64,000 nucleotides of DNA. It comes from Hyphomicrobiales bacterium (lineage in GTDB: Bacteria > Pseudomonadota > Alphaproteobacteria > Rhizobiales > MH13). Shown one piece after another: positions 45,857-55,188 of the stretch (positions are counted from its first letter, which is position 1; each line of letters begins with the position of its first letter). A program made the translations under genes and the position numbers. The notes under the pieces were generated by a model. It ran no database searches, was not told the origin of the DNA, and saw only the letters and a list, made by a program, of their open reading frames with translations. The stretch lies in the NCBI GenBank assembly GCA_017642935.1, contig JAEPOK010000002.1, forward strand, positions 1,051,501-1,115,500, in the 5' to 3' direction.

Positions 45857-45991
45857 CGTCATCTCTGTGCCTGTCACAGAGATCCATTCCAATGAATGTT
45901 CGGCAGACATTGGCGGGCCGGACTCCATTTGTTGGAATAGATCCCCGCCATGGAAGCGAGGCTCGCGGCTCGCGGACCGGCGAGGATGACG
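45857..45991. repeat. Nested palindromic intergenic repeat (RIME-like)
   Basis: A 135 bp element with three nested inversions: outer CGTCAT with ATGACG at its ends, middle GATCCATTCCAA (45881-45892) with TTGGAATAGATC (45932-45943), 11 of 12 matched, and an inner hairpin ATCTCTGTG/CACAGAGAT (45861-45880) near one end. The other end (GGCGAGGATGACG with CCCCGCC) can also fold. The CGTCAT...CCTCG layout is like the repeated extragenic elements of rhizobia. I saw no second copy in this window. Confidence 0.65.
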
Positions 45992-46076
45992 CGAATGACG
46001 GATCAATGCTGCATTGCAAAATGAAGCCAGGCGCGTATGGTCCGGCCAAACCTATCTCATGAATTTGGAGGCCATC

Positions 46077-46874
46077 ATGGCTTTGACCCTCGATCTTTCC
46101 GGCCACGTCGCGGTCGTCACTGGTTCCACCTCCGGCATTGGCCTTGGTATCGCGAAAAGCCTGGCGCAGGCGGGCGCGAAGGTGGCTCTGAACAGCCATC
46201 TGGATCGCGAGGAAGACTATAAGATCGCCGCCGATCTTGCTGAAGAAACCGGCACCGAAGTGATCTATGTCCAAGCCGATATGTCGAACGGCGAAGCCTG
46301 CGTGAAGCTGGTCGAAACGGCCACTGAAAAGCTCGGCACGGTGGATATTCTGGTTAACAATGCCGGCATTCAATATGTCGCGCCGGTGGAAGACTTCCCG
46401 GTGTCGAAATGGGATGCCATCATGGCGATCAATTTGTCGTCGGCCTTCCACACCATCCGCGCCGCTGTGCCCGGCATGAAGGAAAAGAAGTGGGGCCGGA
46501 TCATCAACATCGCGTCGGCGCACGGCCTGACCGCATCGCCCTATAAGAGCGCTTATGTCTCGGCCAAGCATGGCCTGGTGGGTCTCACCAAGACGATTGC
46601 ACTGGAACTGGCCGAATGCGGCGGCACCTGCAATGCGATCTGCCCTGGTTATGTGCTCACGCCGTTGGTTGAGGGCCAAATTCCCGACCAGATGAAGGCG
46701 CACAACATGTCGCGCGAGGACGTGATCAAGAATGTCATGCTCGACCGTCAGCCGACCAAAGAGTTCGTGACGGTGGAGCAGATGGGCACGTTTGCGGTGT
46801 TCCTCGCCTCCGACATGGGCGCGCAGATCACCGGCGCGGCGCTGCCCGCCGATGGCGGCTGGACGGCAATGTAA
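46077..46874 (+). CDS. bdhA: 3-Hydroxybutyrate dehydrogenase
   Basis: A 265-residue classical short-chain dehydrogenase. The start at 46077 follows GGAGG; residues before it are repeat-derived. It carries the nucleotide motif VTGSTSGIGLGIAKSLA, the NNAGIQYVAPVEDFP segment and the catalytic Ser-Tyr-Lys in IASAHGLTASPYKSAYVSAKHG. ASAHGLTASPYKSAYVSAKHGLVGLTK and the CNAICPGYVLTPLVEGQIPDQ stretch fit the D-3-hydroxybutyrate subgroup. It interconverts acetoacetate and 3-hydroxybutyrate, a step in polyhydroxybutyrate use. A patatin-like gene follows. Confidence 0.93.
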   Translation: MALTLDLSGHVAVVTGSTSGIGLGIAKSLAQAGAKVALNSHLDREEDYKIAADLAEETGTEVIYVQADMSNGEACVKLVETATEKLGTVDILVNNAGIQYVAPVEDFPVSKWDAIMAINLSSAFHTIRAAVPGMKEKKWGRIINIASAHGLTASPYKSAYVSAKHGLVGLTKTIALELAECGGTCNAICPGYVLTPLVEGQIPDQMKAHNMSREDVIKNVMLDRQPTKEFVTVEQMGTFAVFLASDMGAQITGAALPADGGWTAM

Positions 46875-46897
46875 TGGCGAAGATGTAGGCCCGGCAC

Positions 46898-47977
46898 GTG
46901 GCGCAATCGAAAAAAATGGTCAATCTCGCCCTGCAAGGCGGTGGTGCGCATGGGGCGTTCACTTGGGGCGTGCTCGACAAATTGTTGGAAGATGGGCGTC
47001 TGGGCTTTGAGGGCATTTCCGGGACCAGCGCCGGTGCGATGAACGCGGTCGCGCTCGCCGATGGTTGGTACGGCGGAGCCGACGGCAAGGGTGGCGCGGA
47101 TGGCGCCCGCGAGAAACTGGAAACCTTCTGGCGTGCCATCTCGCGCAACGGCTCGTTTTCGGTCACCGACCAGCAGCAGGAAGTGCTTGATCGGTTTTTG
47201 AGTTTTTGGATGTGGCCGATGCGCAATGGTGGCGGCGCGCAGGCCTTTGCCAAGCTTTTTCCGCTCGCGCCATGGGCGAACCCCTTCACCTCGCAGCTGA
47301 CCAGTCCCTATGAGGTGAACCCGCTCAACATCAATCCGCTGCGCGATGTGGTGGAGCGGTTGGTGGATTTTGAGCGCGTTGCCAAATGCAATGATTTCAA
47401 GCTCTTCATTGCGGCGACCAAGGTCCATTCAGGCAAGATCCGGCTTTTTCGACGGGATGATGTGACCGCCGATGCCGTGCTGGCCTCGGCCTGCCTTCCT
47501 TATGCCTTCCAGGCGGTGGAGGTTGAGGGTGAACCTTATTGGGATGGCGGCTACACCGGTAATCCGGCGCTCTATCCCTTTTTCACCGAGACGGAATGCG
47601 AGGATATTGTGCTCATCCAGATCAATCCGATTGAGCGCAAGGAAACCCCGAAAACCAGCCAAGAGATTCTGGAGCGGGTTTCTGAGATCACTTTCAATGC
47701 CTCGCTGCTGCGCGAGTTTCGTGCCATCGATTTCGTCAATCGCCTGATCGATGACGGCAAGCTTGAGGCTGGCGAGTATCAGCGCAACCGGGTGCACCGC
47801 ATCGATGCCAGCGAGGAGTTGGCTGCGCTGGGTGCCGGATCGAAGTTCAACACCAGTTGGGCGTTTTTCGCCCGCTTGCGTGACATTGGACGCGAGGCGG
47901 CAACGCAGTTCTTGGATGCCCATTACAGCGATATTGGTAAGCGCGGCACGCTCGATTTGCGCGAGGCTTTCTCGTAA
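46898..47977 (+). CDS. Patatin-like phospholipase
   Basis: A 359-residue acyl hydrolase starting at GTG 46898. The three family blocks are intact: the oxyanion loop LALQGGGAHGAFTWGVLD, the nucleophile elbow GISGTSAGAMNAVAL (serine in GTSAG at about residue 43) and the catalytic aspartate in YWDGGYTGNPAL. In alphaproteobacteria a patatin-like gene often follows bdhA, which suggests a link to storage lipid or polyhydroxybutyrate turnover; the actual substrate is unknown. It lies 24 bp after bdhA. Confidence 0.9.
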   Translation: MAQSKKMVNLALQGGGAHGAFTWGVLDKLLEDGRLGFEGISGTSAGAMNAVALADGWYGGADGKGGADGAREKLETFWRAISRNGSFSVTDQQQEVLDRFLSFWMWPMRNGGGAQAFAKLFPLAPWANPFTSQLTSPYEVNPLNINPLRDVVERLVDFERVAKCNDFKLFIAATKVHSGKIRLFRRDDVTADAVLASACLPYAFQAVEVEGEPYWDGGYTGNPALYPFFTETECEDIVLIQINPIERKETPKTSQEILERVSEITFNASLLREFRAIDFVNRLIDDGKLEAGEYQRNRVHRIDASEELAALGAGSKFNTSWAFFARLRDIGREAATQFLDAHYSDIGKRGTLDLREAFS

Positions 47978-47986
47978 GCTCTCCTG

Positions 47987-48415
47987 ATGATGGATCGCGC
48001 CGCCTTTGACGCCTTGTGCGATAGCCTGCCGGCCACCTTTATGGTGGTGCAGTGGGGCGATGCGCATGTGTGGAAGGTTGGCGATCAGACCGCCAAGGGC
48101 AAGAACAAAGTTTTTGCCATGTCCACCTTCTGGCTTGGCAAAGATGGTGGCCCTGACGATCCGAAAAATGGGCAGCATGGCATTGTGCTCAAGGTCGCGC
48201 CGATGAGCTTTGAGTTGCTGACCCAAGAGGCGGGCATTGCCCAAGCGCCTTACATGGCCAAGGGTCAATGGATCCGCGTTGTCGAGGACAACCCTCTGAG
48301 CGATGAAGATCTTTCCGCCTATATCCGCGAAGCGCACCGGATCATGGCGGGCGGACTGACCAAGAAGCTGCAAGCTGAGCTTGGCTTGACTGATTGGGTC
48401 GCAGGGACCGCGTGA
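47987..48415 (+). CDS. MmcQ/YjbR-family protein
   Basis: A 142-residue protein of the MmcQ/YjbR fold. It starts MMDRAAFDALCDSLP, then VVQWGDAHVWKVGDQTAKGKNKVFAM, LVLKVAPMSFELLTQE-type strands (here IVLKVAPMSFELLTQ) and KGQWIRVVEDNPLSDEDLSAYIREAHRIMAGGL. These proteins resemble DNA- or nucleotide-binding folds of unknown role. Its TGA overlaps the ATG of modA (TGATG), so it is likely co-translated with the molybdate genes, perhaps only by position. Confidence 0.88.
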   Translation: MMDRAAFDALCDSLPATFMVVQWGDAHVWKVGDQTAKGKNKVFAMSTFWLGKDGGPDDPKNGQHGIVLKVAPMSFELLTQEAGIAQAPYMAKGQWIRVVEDNPLSDEDLSAYIREAHRIMAGGLTKKLQAELGLTDWVAGTA

Positions 48416-49191
48416 TGCGCGCGGTCGCAGCGATTGTATTTGCGGCCATGATGGTGCTGCCCCTGCGCGCCGAACCGCTGACCGTGTTTGCGGCGGCAAG
48501 CCTGAAAAATGCCTTTGACGCGATCGGTGAGGCATTTACGCGAGAAACTGGCGTTGAGGTGGTGTTTTCCTACGCCGGCACGTCGGTTCTCGCCCGCCAA
48601 ATCGAGCAAGGGGCGCCAGCGGACGTGTTCGTTTCCGCCCACTCCATCTGGATGGACTATCTGGACGAGCGCGGGCTGATCAACGCCGACACGCGCGGCA
48701 CAATCGCTGGCAACCGTTTGGTGCTGATCGCGCCGCAATCCATGATGTTCGAGATGCCGCCCGATCTCACCTCCGCCAATGATCTGCTGGCGATCTTGGG
48801 CGAGGATGGTCGCCTTGCCGTTGCTCTGGTGGATGCCGTGCCCGCCGGTATCTATGCCCGCGAGGCCATGCAAAATCTCGGCGTTTGGGAGGTGTTGGAG
48901 CCGCGTTTGGCGCAGTCTGACAATGTGCGTTCGGCCCTGTTTCTGGTTGCGCGCGGCGAAGCACCGCTCGGAATTGTTTATGCCAGTGATGCGCAGGTTG
49001 ATGAGGCAGTATTTGTGGCTCAAACCTTCCCCTCCGATAGCCATTCCGCCATTCAGTACGCCGCATCGAGTGTTGCGCAATCCGATAACGGAGCAGCAGC
49101 ACCTTTTTTGGCGTTTTTGGTGGGCCATGACGCGCAGCAAATTTTGACTGAGAACGGTTTCTCACCCCTCCCATCGGGTGAGGGCGGCTAA
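48415..49191 (+). CDS. modA: Molybdate ABC transporter substrate-binding protein
   Basis: A 258-residue periplasmic protein with signal peptide ending near PLRA|EPL. Molybdate family features include TVFAAASLKNAFDAIGEAF, FSYAGTSVLARQIEQGAPADVFVSAHSIWMDYLDERGLI and VALVDAVPAGIYAREAMQNLGVW. It binds molybdate or tungstate and hands it to ModB. The start overlaps the YjbR-like gene's stop. Confidence 0.95.
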   Translation: MRAVAAIVFAAMMVLPLRAEPLTVFAAASLKNAFDAIGEAFTRETGVEVVFSYAGTSVLARQIEQGAPADVFVSAHSIWMDYLDERGLINADTRGTIAGNRLVLIAPQSMMFEMPPDLTSANDLLAILGEDGRLAVALVDAVPAGIYAREAMQNLGVWEVLEPRLAQSDNVRSALFLVARGEAPLGIVYASDAQVDEAVFVAQTFPSDSHSAIQYAASSVAQSDNGAAAPFLAFLVGHDAQQILTENGFSPLPSGEGG

Positions 49192-49898
49192 TGGGAATCA
49201 CAGACTGGCTCGGTCCGCAGGAATGGCAAGCAGTTGTCCTGTCGCTCCAGGTGGCGTTGGTGGCGACACTGGCAAGCCTGCCGCTCGGCCTGTTCATCGC
49301 CTATGCACTCGCGCGCTGGCGGTTTTTTGGCCATGGGCTACTCAATGCTGTGGTGCATCTGCCGCTGGTTCTGCCGCCTGTGGTCACCGGTTATCTGCTG
49401 CTCATCGGCTTTGGCCGCCAAGGGCCGATTGGTGGGTTTTTGGATGAGACCTTCGGCATCCGCTTTGCCTTTGAATGGACTGGCGCGGCGCTCGCCAGTG
49501 CCGTCATGGGGTTTCCGCTCATGGTGCGGGCGATCCGCCTGGCATTTGAGTCCATCGACCCAAAGCTGGAACAGGCTGCCTCCACTTTGGGCGCTAACCG
49601 TTTCATGGTGCTGTGGACTGTGACACTTCCTCTGGCGCTGCCCGGCATCATCGCGGGCATGGTGCTCGCGTTTGCCAAGGCAATGGGCGAGTTCGGCGCG
49701 ACGATCACATTTGTTTCCAACATTCCTGGCCGCACGCAGACTATTCCCTCGGCGATCTATGCGTTCCTGCAAGTGCCCGGTGGTGAAGAAAGCGCGTTTC
49801 GTCTGATCCTGGTTTCCATCGCCGTTTCGATCGGTGCCGTGCTGATCGCTGAGCTTCTGGCCCGCCGAGTAACCGCAGCGCGGGTGGATCGGCCATGA
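49191..49898 (+). CDS. modB: Molybdate ABC transporter permease
   Basis: A 235-residue permease with about five hydrophobic helices. The ABC permease loop is EQAASTLGANRFMVLWTVTLPLALPGIIAGMVLAFAKAMGEFGATITF, which contains the EAA motif contacting ModC. The ATG overlaps modA's TAA; the stop overlaps modC. Confidence 0.96.
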   Translation: MGITDWLGPQEWQAVVLSLQVALVATLASLPLGLFIAYALARWRFFGHGLLNAVVHLPLVLPPVVTGYLLLIGFGRQGPIGGFLDETFGIRFAFEWTGAALASAVMGFPLMVRAIRLAFESIDPKLEQAASTLGANRFMVLWTVTLPLALPGIIAGMVLAFAKAMGEFGATITFVSNIPGRTQTIPSAIYAFLQVPGGEESAFRLILVSIAVSIGAVLIAELLARRVTAARVDRP

Positions 49899-50983
49899 CG
49901 CTTCAGATCGCCATCAAGAAACAGCAGGGCGATTTCACGCTGGATCTCGATCTTACTGCTGGTGACGGGGTCACTGCTTTGTTCGGTCGCTCAGGCGCTG
50001 GAAAGAGCACGGTGATCAAGGCGGTTGCTGGGCTGGTCACACCCGACAGCGGGCATATTCAGCTCGGTGACCAAGTCCTGTTCGACAATGCCAGCCACAC
50101 CAATCAGCCGGTCCACAAACGGCGCATTGGTCTTGTTTTTCAAGATGCCAGGCTCTTCCCGCATCTGTCTGTACTGAGAAACTTGCTCTATGGCGCGCGT
50201 TTTTCCGATGGGTCAGTGAAACGGGCCGACGCGGTGGCGATGGCGGAACTGTTGGGGCTGGACGGGTTGCTCAGCCGTAAGCCGTCTGGACTGTCCGGCG
50301 GTGAGGCGCAGCGGGTAGCGATTGGTCGGGCGCTGCTCTCCAAACCGAAACTTCTGATGATGGACGAGCCATTGGCCGGGCTTGATCAGGCGCGCAAAGC
50401 TGATGTGCTCGCCCTCATTGAGAAGGTCCGCGACGTGGTCGGCGTGCCAATCCTTTATGTGAGCCATGCCCGCGAGGAAGTTCTGCGGCTGGCCAATCAG
50501 GTGGCGATCATCGCCGACGGGAGATGTGTGGATCAGGGCCCGCCGGATGCGCTGCTCGGCGGCAGTGGGACTGGGCTGGCCCGTACGGTCTGTGCACGTC
50601 TGGTGATGAAAAACAGCTCCGATGGTCTGTCAGAACTGGCACTGGCCAGCGGGCGGCTCTTCGTACCGCAGGTGGATGCGCCGCTCGGCTGGGTGCTGCA
50701 AGTCGAGATCGCGGCGCGCGATGTGATGCTCTCGCTGCGTCTGCCGGAGGGTCTCAGCGCACTGAATGTGCTCGCCTGTCAGATCACCGAACTGCGCGCA
50801 TCGGGCACCAACCCGTCGGCGATTGATGTGATGCTCGCCTGTGGCGAGGACAGTTTGGTTGCGCAGGTCACCCGTCGCTCGGTGGAGCAGATGGGTTTGC
50901 AGCAAGGCATCGGTGTCTATGCGGTCATCAAATCTGTGGCATTGGCGCAGACATCCGGGGCCGTTGATACCGTGGATGTTTAG
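49895..50983 (+). CDS. modC: Molybdate ABC transporter ATP-binding protein
   Basis: A 362-residue ATPase with Walker A (LFGRSGAGKSTVIKAVAGL), the signature LSGGEAQRVAIGRALL and Walker B (LLMMDEPLAGLD). Its C-terminal part (about 290-355) is a molybdate-binding TOBE domain with RASGTNPSAIDVMLACGEDSLVAQVTRRSVEQMGLQQGIGVYAVIKSV, which can sense cytoplasmic molybdate. No ModE regulator is next to it. Its stop overlaps the converging glycerate kinase stop by 4 bp. Confidence 0.96.
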   Translation: MTLQIAIKKQQGDFTLDLDLTAGDGVTALFGRSGAGKSTVIKAVAGLVTPDSGHIQLGDQVLFDNASHTNQPVHKRRIGLVFQDARLFPHLSVLRNLLYGARFSDGSVKRADAVAMAELLGLDGLLSRKPSGLSGGEAQRVAIGRALLSKPKLLMMDEPLAGLDQARKADVLALIEKVRDVVGVPILYVSHAREEVLRLANQVAIIADGRCVDQGPPDALLGGSGTGLARTVCARLVMKNSSDGLSELALASGRLFVPQVDAPLGWVLQVEIAARDVMLSLRLPEGLSALNVLACQITELRASGTNPSAIDVMLACGEDSLVAQVTRRSVEQMGLQQGIGVYAVIKSVALAQTSGAVDTVDV

Positions 50984-52227
50984 GCAGGCTCGATCAGGAT
51001 CGCACGGAAATCGTTGACGTTGGTGAGTGTCGGGCCGGTGATGACTTGATCGCCAATGCTGGCGAAGAAATTGTGCGTGTCATTGTTGGTGAGAGAGGCT
51101 TGCGGGTCGATACCTTCGGTCCGCGCCTTGGCGAGTGTTTCCGGCGTCACCATTGCGCCGGCCACCTCCGCCGCGCCGTCCACGCCATCGGTATCGCAGG
51201 CAAGCGCATGAATGCCTGGCGCGCCATCAAGCGCAACAGTGAGCGATAGAGCGTATTCAGCATTGGGGCCGCCGACACCGTCGCCGGTGCGGGTGACGGT
51301 GCATTCGCCGCCGGAGAGAAGTAGGAGCGGTTGGTTGATCTCACTTTGCAGTTTGAGTGCGAGAGCGGCCTGTTGACGAGCGAGGTCGCGGGCCTCGCCT
51401 TCCAGCGCATCGCCAAGAATGGTGACCTCGATGCCCTCGCTTTCCGCGATCTTCTTGGCAGCGTCTAGGGACTGGGAGGGTGCGGCGATGATGGTGTTGG
51501 TCGTCGTCGACAGGTGTTCATCGCCTGGTGGAATGACACCAGTTTCACCATCGAGAACGGCTTTGGCCGAAGCAGGCAGGTCAATGGCGTAGCGCGTGAT
51601 GATGGCCAGCGCATCGGCAGGCGTCGAGCTGTCGCCGACGGTTGGCCCAGAGGCGATGTAGGCCGGATCATCGCCCGGGACATCGGAGATCATCAGGGCA
51701 TGAAGCGTGGCAGGGTAAGCGGCGGCTGCGAGTTGCCCCCCCTTGATGCGCGAGAGGTGTTTGCGCACCACGTTCATCTCATCGATCGGCGCGCCTGAGG
51801 CAAGCAAGGCGGCGTTGACGGCCATCTTGTCCTCCAGCGTCATGTCGCCCGCCGGGTCGATCATCAGCGAGGATCCGCCGCCAGAGATGAGGGCGAGGAT
51901 GAAGGTGTTCTTGTCAGCCTGCTCAAGCATGGCGCGGAGGTCTCGGGTGGCCAGCAAACCGGCCTCATCTGGCACGGGATGCGAGGCGCTTTTGAGTGTG
52001 ATGCCCTGCAGCGGGCGTTCATAGCCGTAGCGGGTGATGATTAGGCCGTCGCACGGCCCCCAGGCGCTTTCCAGCGCTTCGCCCATCCGCGCCGATGCCT
52101 TACCGGCGCCGATGACGAGCAGCTCGCCGTCGGGCTTGGGTGGCAGGTGGGCGGGCACGCAGATCATCGGGTCGGCGACCCGAACGGCTTCGTCAAAGAG
52201 CGAGCGGAGGAGGTTTTGCTGGTTCAT
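50980..52227 (-). CDS. Glycerate 2-kinase (type II, MOFRL-containing)
   Basis: A 415-residue kinase of the GckA/TtuD group. Recognisable parts are the N-terminal GKASARMGEALESAWGPCDGLIITRYGYERPL, ALISGGGSSLMIDPAGDMTLEDKMAVNAALLASGAPIDEMNVVRKHLSRIKGGQLAAAAYPAT, and the C-terminal MOFRL domain with LLLSGGECTVTRTGDGVGGPNAEYALSLTVALDGAPGIHALACDTDGVDG. It phosphorylates D-glycerate to 2-phosphoglycerate, feeding glycolysis or the serine cycle. It lies 21 bp after the ABC permease gene on the same strand, so the two are probably co-transcribed. Confidence 0.93.
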   Translation of the reverse strand: MNQQNLLRSLFDEAVRVADPMICVPAHLPPKPDGELLVIGAGKASARMGEALESAWGPCDGLIITRYGYERPLQGITLKSASHPVPDEAGLLATRDLRAMLEQADKNTFILALISGGGSSLMIDPAGDMTLEDKMAVNAALLASGAPIDEMNVVRKHLSRIKGGQLAAAAYPATLHALMISDVPGDDPAYIASGPTVGDSSTPADALAIITRYAIDLPASAKAVLDGETGVIPPGDEHLSTTTNTIIAAPSQSLDAAKKIAESEGIEVTILGDALEGEARDLARQQAALALKLQSEINQPLLLLSGGECTVTRTGDGVGGPNAEYALSLTVALDGAPGIHALACDTDGVDGAAEVAGAMVTPETLAKARTEGIDPQASLTNNDTHNFFASIGDQVITGPTLTNVNDFRAILIEPA

Positions 52228-52248
52228 GGCCGCTTGTTAGCAGCGCTC

Positions 52249-54018
52249 TTACCGCCAGGGAAGCGTGCCCTTTGGAAGCCTAGGATGCAGGCTGTCGAGC
52301 GCGATCACTAGCGCCAGAACGACCAGCACCGTGACCACGGCAACAGCCGATGCCAGCGTGGTGTAGCCGCCATCTTCAAAGTTGAAGAGAACAACGCCGA
52401 GCGTTTCGGTACCCGAGGACCAGAGCAGCGCCGAAACGGTGAGCTCGTTGAAAGCGGTCAGGAACACAAGTACCGCGCCGGCCGCAGCTGCCGGCAGGAC
52501 ACCGGGAACCAGAACCAAGTTGAAACGCTGCCAGAAGCCAGCACCACACATGGCCGCTGCTTCCTCAAGCCGTGGATCCAATTGGCTGAAGGCGGCGGTC
52601 ACCGGGCGCAGCGCAAGAATGTAGAAGCTCGACAGGTAAGCGATCAGAATGATGCCGTAAGTGCCGTAAAGGCTGACGCCAATCACCGGCAGAGGGCGGA
52701 TGAAAAGCAGGATCATCGCGATGGCAAGCACGATGCCGGGCAGGGCGTAAGGCGTTTCCACCAGCGCTTCGAACAACACGCGGCGGCGCCCTGATAGCCG
52801 AGAGAGCGCGTAACCTGACGGCAGCGAAAGCGCCATCAGGATCAGCGCCGCGCTGCCAGCGAGCATGAATGAGTTCATATACGCCCGCGTTGTCACGTCC
52901 TGGCGGAACAGCACTTCGACATAATTGTTGAGCGTGAACGTCTCAGCGTTGAGTGCCATGCCGTAGGACGGTAGCAGCGAAGCGGCGATGAGCGCGGTTA
53001 GTGGGGCCACCAGCAAGAGGGCGTTGAGTGTCCACACCCCGATTTCGGCTGGCAGGCGAAAGCGACCTAAAGCGAACGGGGTCAGCGGTTTGTCGGCCTC
53101 AATGCGCGTGGCGTAGCGGGCGAGCACGAACGCGGTGATCATGGTGCCGATGCCAGCGATGAATGACACCAAAACCGCCAGCGTCGCGACGCGTGGGATC
53201 ATGCCGGTGCCGAAGCTTGCCAGGCGTTGATAGATGAGGGTGGGCAGCGTCAGATAGTTTTCCGGCATGCCGAGCAGGGCCGGGATGCCGAAGTTGCCGA
53301 TCGAAGAAACAAAACAGAGCGCGAACGCAGCGGCCAGAAACGGCGCCAGCATCGGCAGACCAACAAAGGAAAACGCGCGCCATGAACTGGCGCCACAGGC
53401 GCGGGCGGCTTCGATCACGTCGCCGGGGATAGCGCGCAGGCCGGCGCGCAAGGTGATGAAGGCGAGCGCGGTGTGCTGAACCCCAAGCAGCAAGATGATG
53501 CCTTCGCGGCCATACATCGGATTGGCAGAGCCGGGCGGTGGGGCAAGGCCAAACGTCTGGAGCAAGGCCGAGGATGGGCCAAACAGTTGGAGCCAGGCCA
53601 GAGCCGTGACCTGCGGGGCGATCATCAGCGGTAAAAGGAATGCCACCGACAGCAGCCGTTTGCTGCGCATATCGGTGGCGCCAACCAGAAAGGCGAGCAA
53701 GCCGCCCAAACCAAGTGACAAGAAGGATGACCAAAGCGCGACGTCAAACGTATTGAGGGTGGCGCGCGCGGAGGCCGTACGGCTGATCTCTGTCCAGAAA
53801 GCTTCCAGTCCCGGCGCGAAAGCTGCGATCAGCAGGCGCGCGATCGGCACAAGGGCAAGCAACAGCACAGCAATGCCCAGGACCAGATAGGGCGTGAAAG
53901 CATCCATGCGCGAGAGCGCGAAGGGGACGCGTTGGCTTAGGCTTCTGGCCGGGTCTTTGGGTTCCACATGGTGGCGTGTGCGGGGCAGTACTGGCGCGCC
54001 TATCGTTTGGTCACTCAT
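52249..54018 (-). CDS. ABC transporter permease, duplicated (Afu/Fbp/Sfu type)
   Basis: A 589-residue permease made of two ABC permease halves in one chain, with about twelve hydrophobic helices. Each half carries an EAA loop: DVIEAARACGASSWRAFSFVGLPMLAPFLAAAF at about 200-232 and DPRLEEAAAMCGAGFWQRFNLVLVPGVLPAAAAGAVLV at about 490-527. This layout is standard for FbpB/AfuB-type transporters, whose cargo ranges over iron, thiamine and sugar phosphates. The 83 bp upstream gap separates it from the binding protein gene. Confidence 0.92.
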   Translation of the reverse strand: MSDQTIGAPVLPRTRHHVEPKDPARSLSQRVPFALSRMDAFTPYLVLGIAVLLLALVPIARLLIAAFAPGLEAFWTEISRTASARATLNTFDVALWSSFLSLGLGGLLAFLVGATDMRSKRLLSVAFLLPLMIAPQVTALAWLQLFGPSSALLQTFGLAPPPGSANPMYGREGIILLLGVQHTALAFITLRAGLRAIPGDVIEAARACGASSWRAFSFVGLPMLAPFLAAAFALCFVSSIGNFGIPALLGMPENYLTLPTLIYQRLASFGTGMIPRVATLAVLVSFIAGIGTMITAFVLARYATRIEADKPLTPFALGRFRLPAEIGVWTLNALLLVAPLTALIAASLLPSYGMALNAETFTLNNYVEVLFRQDVTTRAYMNSFMLAGSAALILMALSLPSGYALSRLSGRRRVLFEALVETPYALPGIVLAIAMILLFIRPLPVIGVSLYGTYGIILIAYLSSFYILALRPVTAAFSQLDPRLEEAAAMCGAGFWQRFNLVLVPGVLPAAAAGAVLVFLTAFNELTVSALLWSSGTETLGVVLFNFEDGGYTTLASAVAVVTVLVVLALVIALDSLHPRLPKGTLPWR

Positions 54019-54100
54019 GATAGGTCTTTCATGGAGCGATCTTGCGATCTGTTTGAAGTGGCGCGCCTGCCCATGTCAATGTCGGTCTCTTTGGTTGGGT

Positions 54101-55093
54101 CTACTGGCCAAACAAATCAGCGAAACGGATGCGGTTTTCTTCTGAGCTTGCCAGCGCCTGCGCCGGATCAAAGTCCATCACTGTGATCTCGTCGCGGGGC
54201 GGAAAACCGGCAGGCAGTTCGATGTCTGGATGGGCAGGTACATAGCCCTGGTCAGCGGCAAGCTGCTGACCAGCCGGTGAGAGCAGAAAATCCACAAAGG
54301 CTTTGGCCGCTTCCGGGTTTTGCGCGGTCGAGAGAATGGCAACCGGTTCGGTCACAGCCGACACGCCTTCGCTTGGGAAGACAAACTCCACTGGGGCGCC
54401 ATTGGCCTTTTCGCGGATGGCCAGGAAATCAACGACCATGCCGAACAGTTGCTCGCCGCCGGCCACGGCATTGAACGTGCCGCCATTGCCGCCAGCAGCG
54501 ATCGTGTCGCGGGCGGCGAGCAACTCATAATATTCCCAGCCCATGTCGAGGTTGCTGGTCAGGGTTTCCAAGTGGATGAGCGCAGCGCCTGACGTCAGTG
54601 GTGAGGGGATGCGTACCTGGCCAATGGCCTCATCGCGCAACAGATCAAGCCAGTTGTCCGGTTGGAACGGAGCGGCGGTATTGTAGACGATGCCGGTGGT
54701 GATGAGTTTGGTGGAGAAGTAATAGCCTTCTGGATCCATCAGGCCCTCGTCATAGGCTGATGTGTCGGCATCGGGATGCGCCATCAGACGGCCTTCCTGT
54801 TTCAGGCCCTCCATGGTCACCATGTCAGCGATCAGAAGCACGTCAGGCTGCGGGCTGCCGGCTTCAAATTCGGTGGCGAGACGGGCCATCATTTGGGTGG
54901 TGCCATCGCGCACCCATTCCACCTCGACGTCTGGATGGGCAGCGGTGAACGCGTCCACGGTTGCCTGCGCGTCGGCGTTGGGCTGAGAGGTGTAAAGTAC
55001 CAGACGGCCTTCGGCGGCCTGAACTGCCAGCGGCGCGGCGATGGTCAGCGCGAGTGCGGCTGCCAAGGATTTCAAGGGACGCAAAGCGGACAT
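54101..55093 (-). CDS. ABC transporter substrate-binding protein (Afu/Fbp type)
   Basis: A 330-residue periplasmic protein, start at 55093 after GGAG, with a signal peptide ending at LAVQA|AEG. The family pattern is RLVLYTSQPNADAQATVDAFTAAHPDVEVEWVRDGTTQMMARLATEFEAGSPQPDVLLIADMVTMEGLKQEGRL, then DPEGYYFSTKLITTGIVYNT and the closing FLLSPAGQQLAADQGYVPAHPDI. A tyrosine pair for ferric ion is not clear, so an organic or phosphorylated ligand is as likely as iron. It sits between the ATPase and permease genes. Confidence 0.88.
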   Translation of the reverse strand: MSALRPLKSLAAALALTIAAPLAVQAAEGRLVLYTSQPNADAQATVDAFTAAHPDVEVEWVRDGTTQMMARLATEFEAGSPQPDVLLIADMVTMEGLKQEGRLMAHPDADTSAYDEGLMDPEGYYFSTKLITTGIVYNTAAPFQPDNWLDLLRDEAIGQVRIPSPLTSGAALIHLETLTSNLDMGWEYYELLAARDTIAAGGNGGTFNAVAGGEQLFGMVVDFLAIREKANGAPVEFVFPSEGVSAVTEPVAILSTAQNPEAAKAFVDFLLSPAGQQLAADQGYVPAHPDIELPAGFPPRDEITVMDFDPAQALASSEENRIRFADLFGQ

Positions 55094-55188
55094 GTCAAAC
55101 TCCAAAGATGGGAAAGATGATTGGTGCGGTGCCTAGTATGGCTTGATCACAGGGCTATGACGTTAGCTCGGTTTCCTTTGGGACATCT

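Noticed and set aside
45733-46062. Reading frame over the nth end and the intergenic repeat
   Set aside because: It overlaps nth in another frame and runs through a palindromic repeat; no ribosome site or family pattern.
46014-46076. N-terminal extension of 3-hydroxybutyrate dehydrogenase by 21 residues
   Set aside because: The extra residues are unlike the family and lie just beyond the repeat; a good GGAGG precedes the ATG at 46077.
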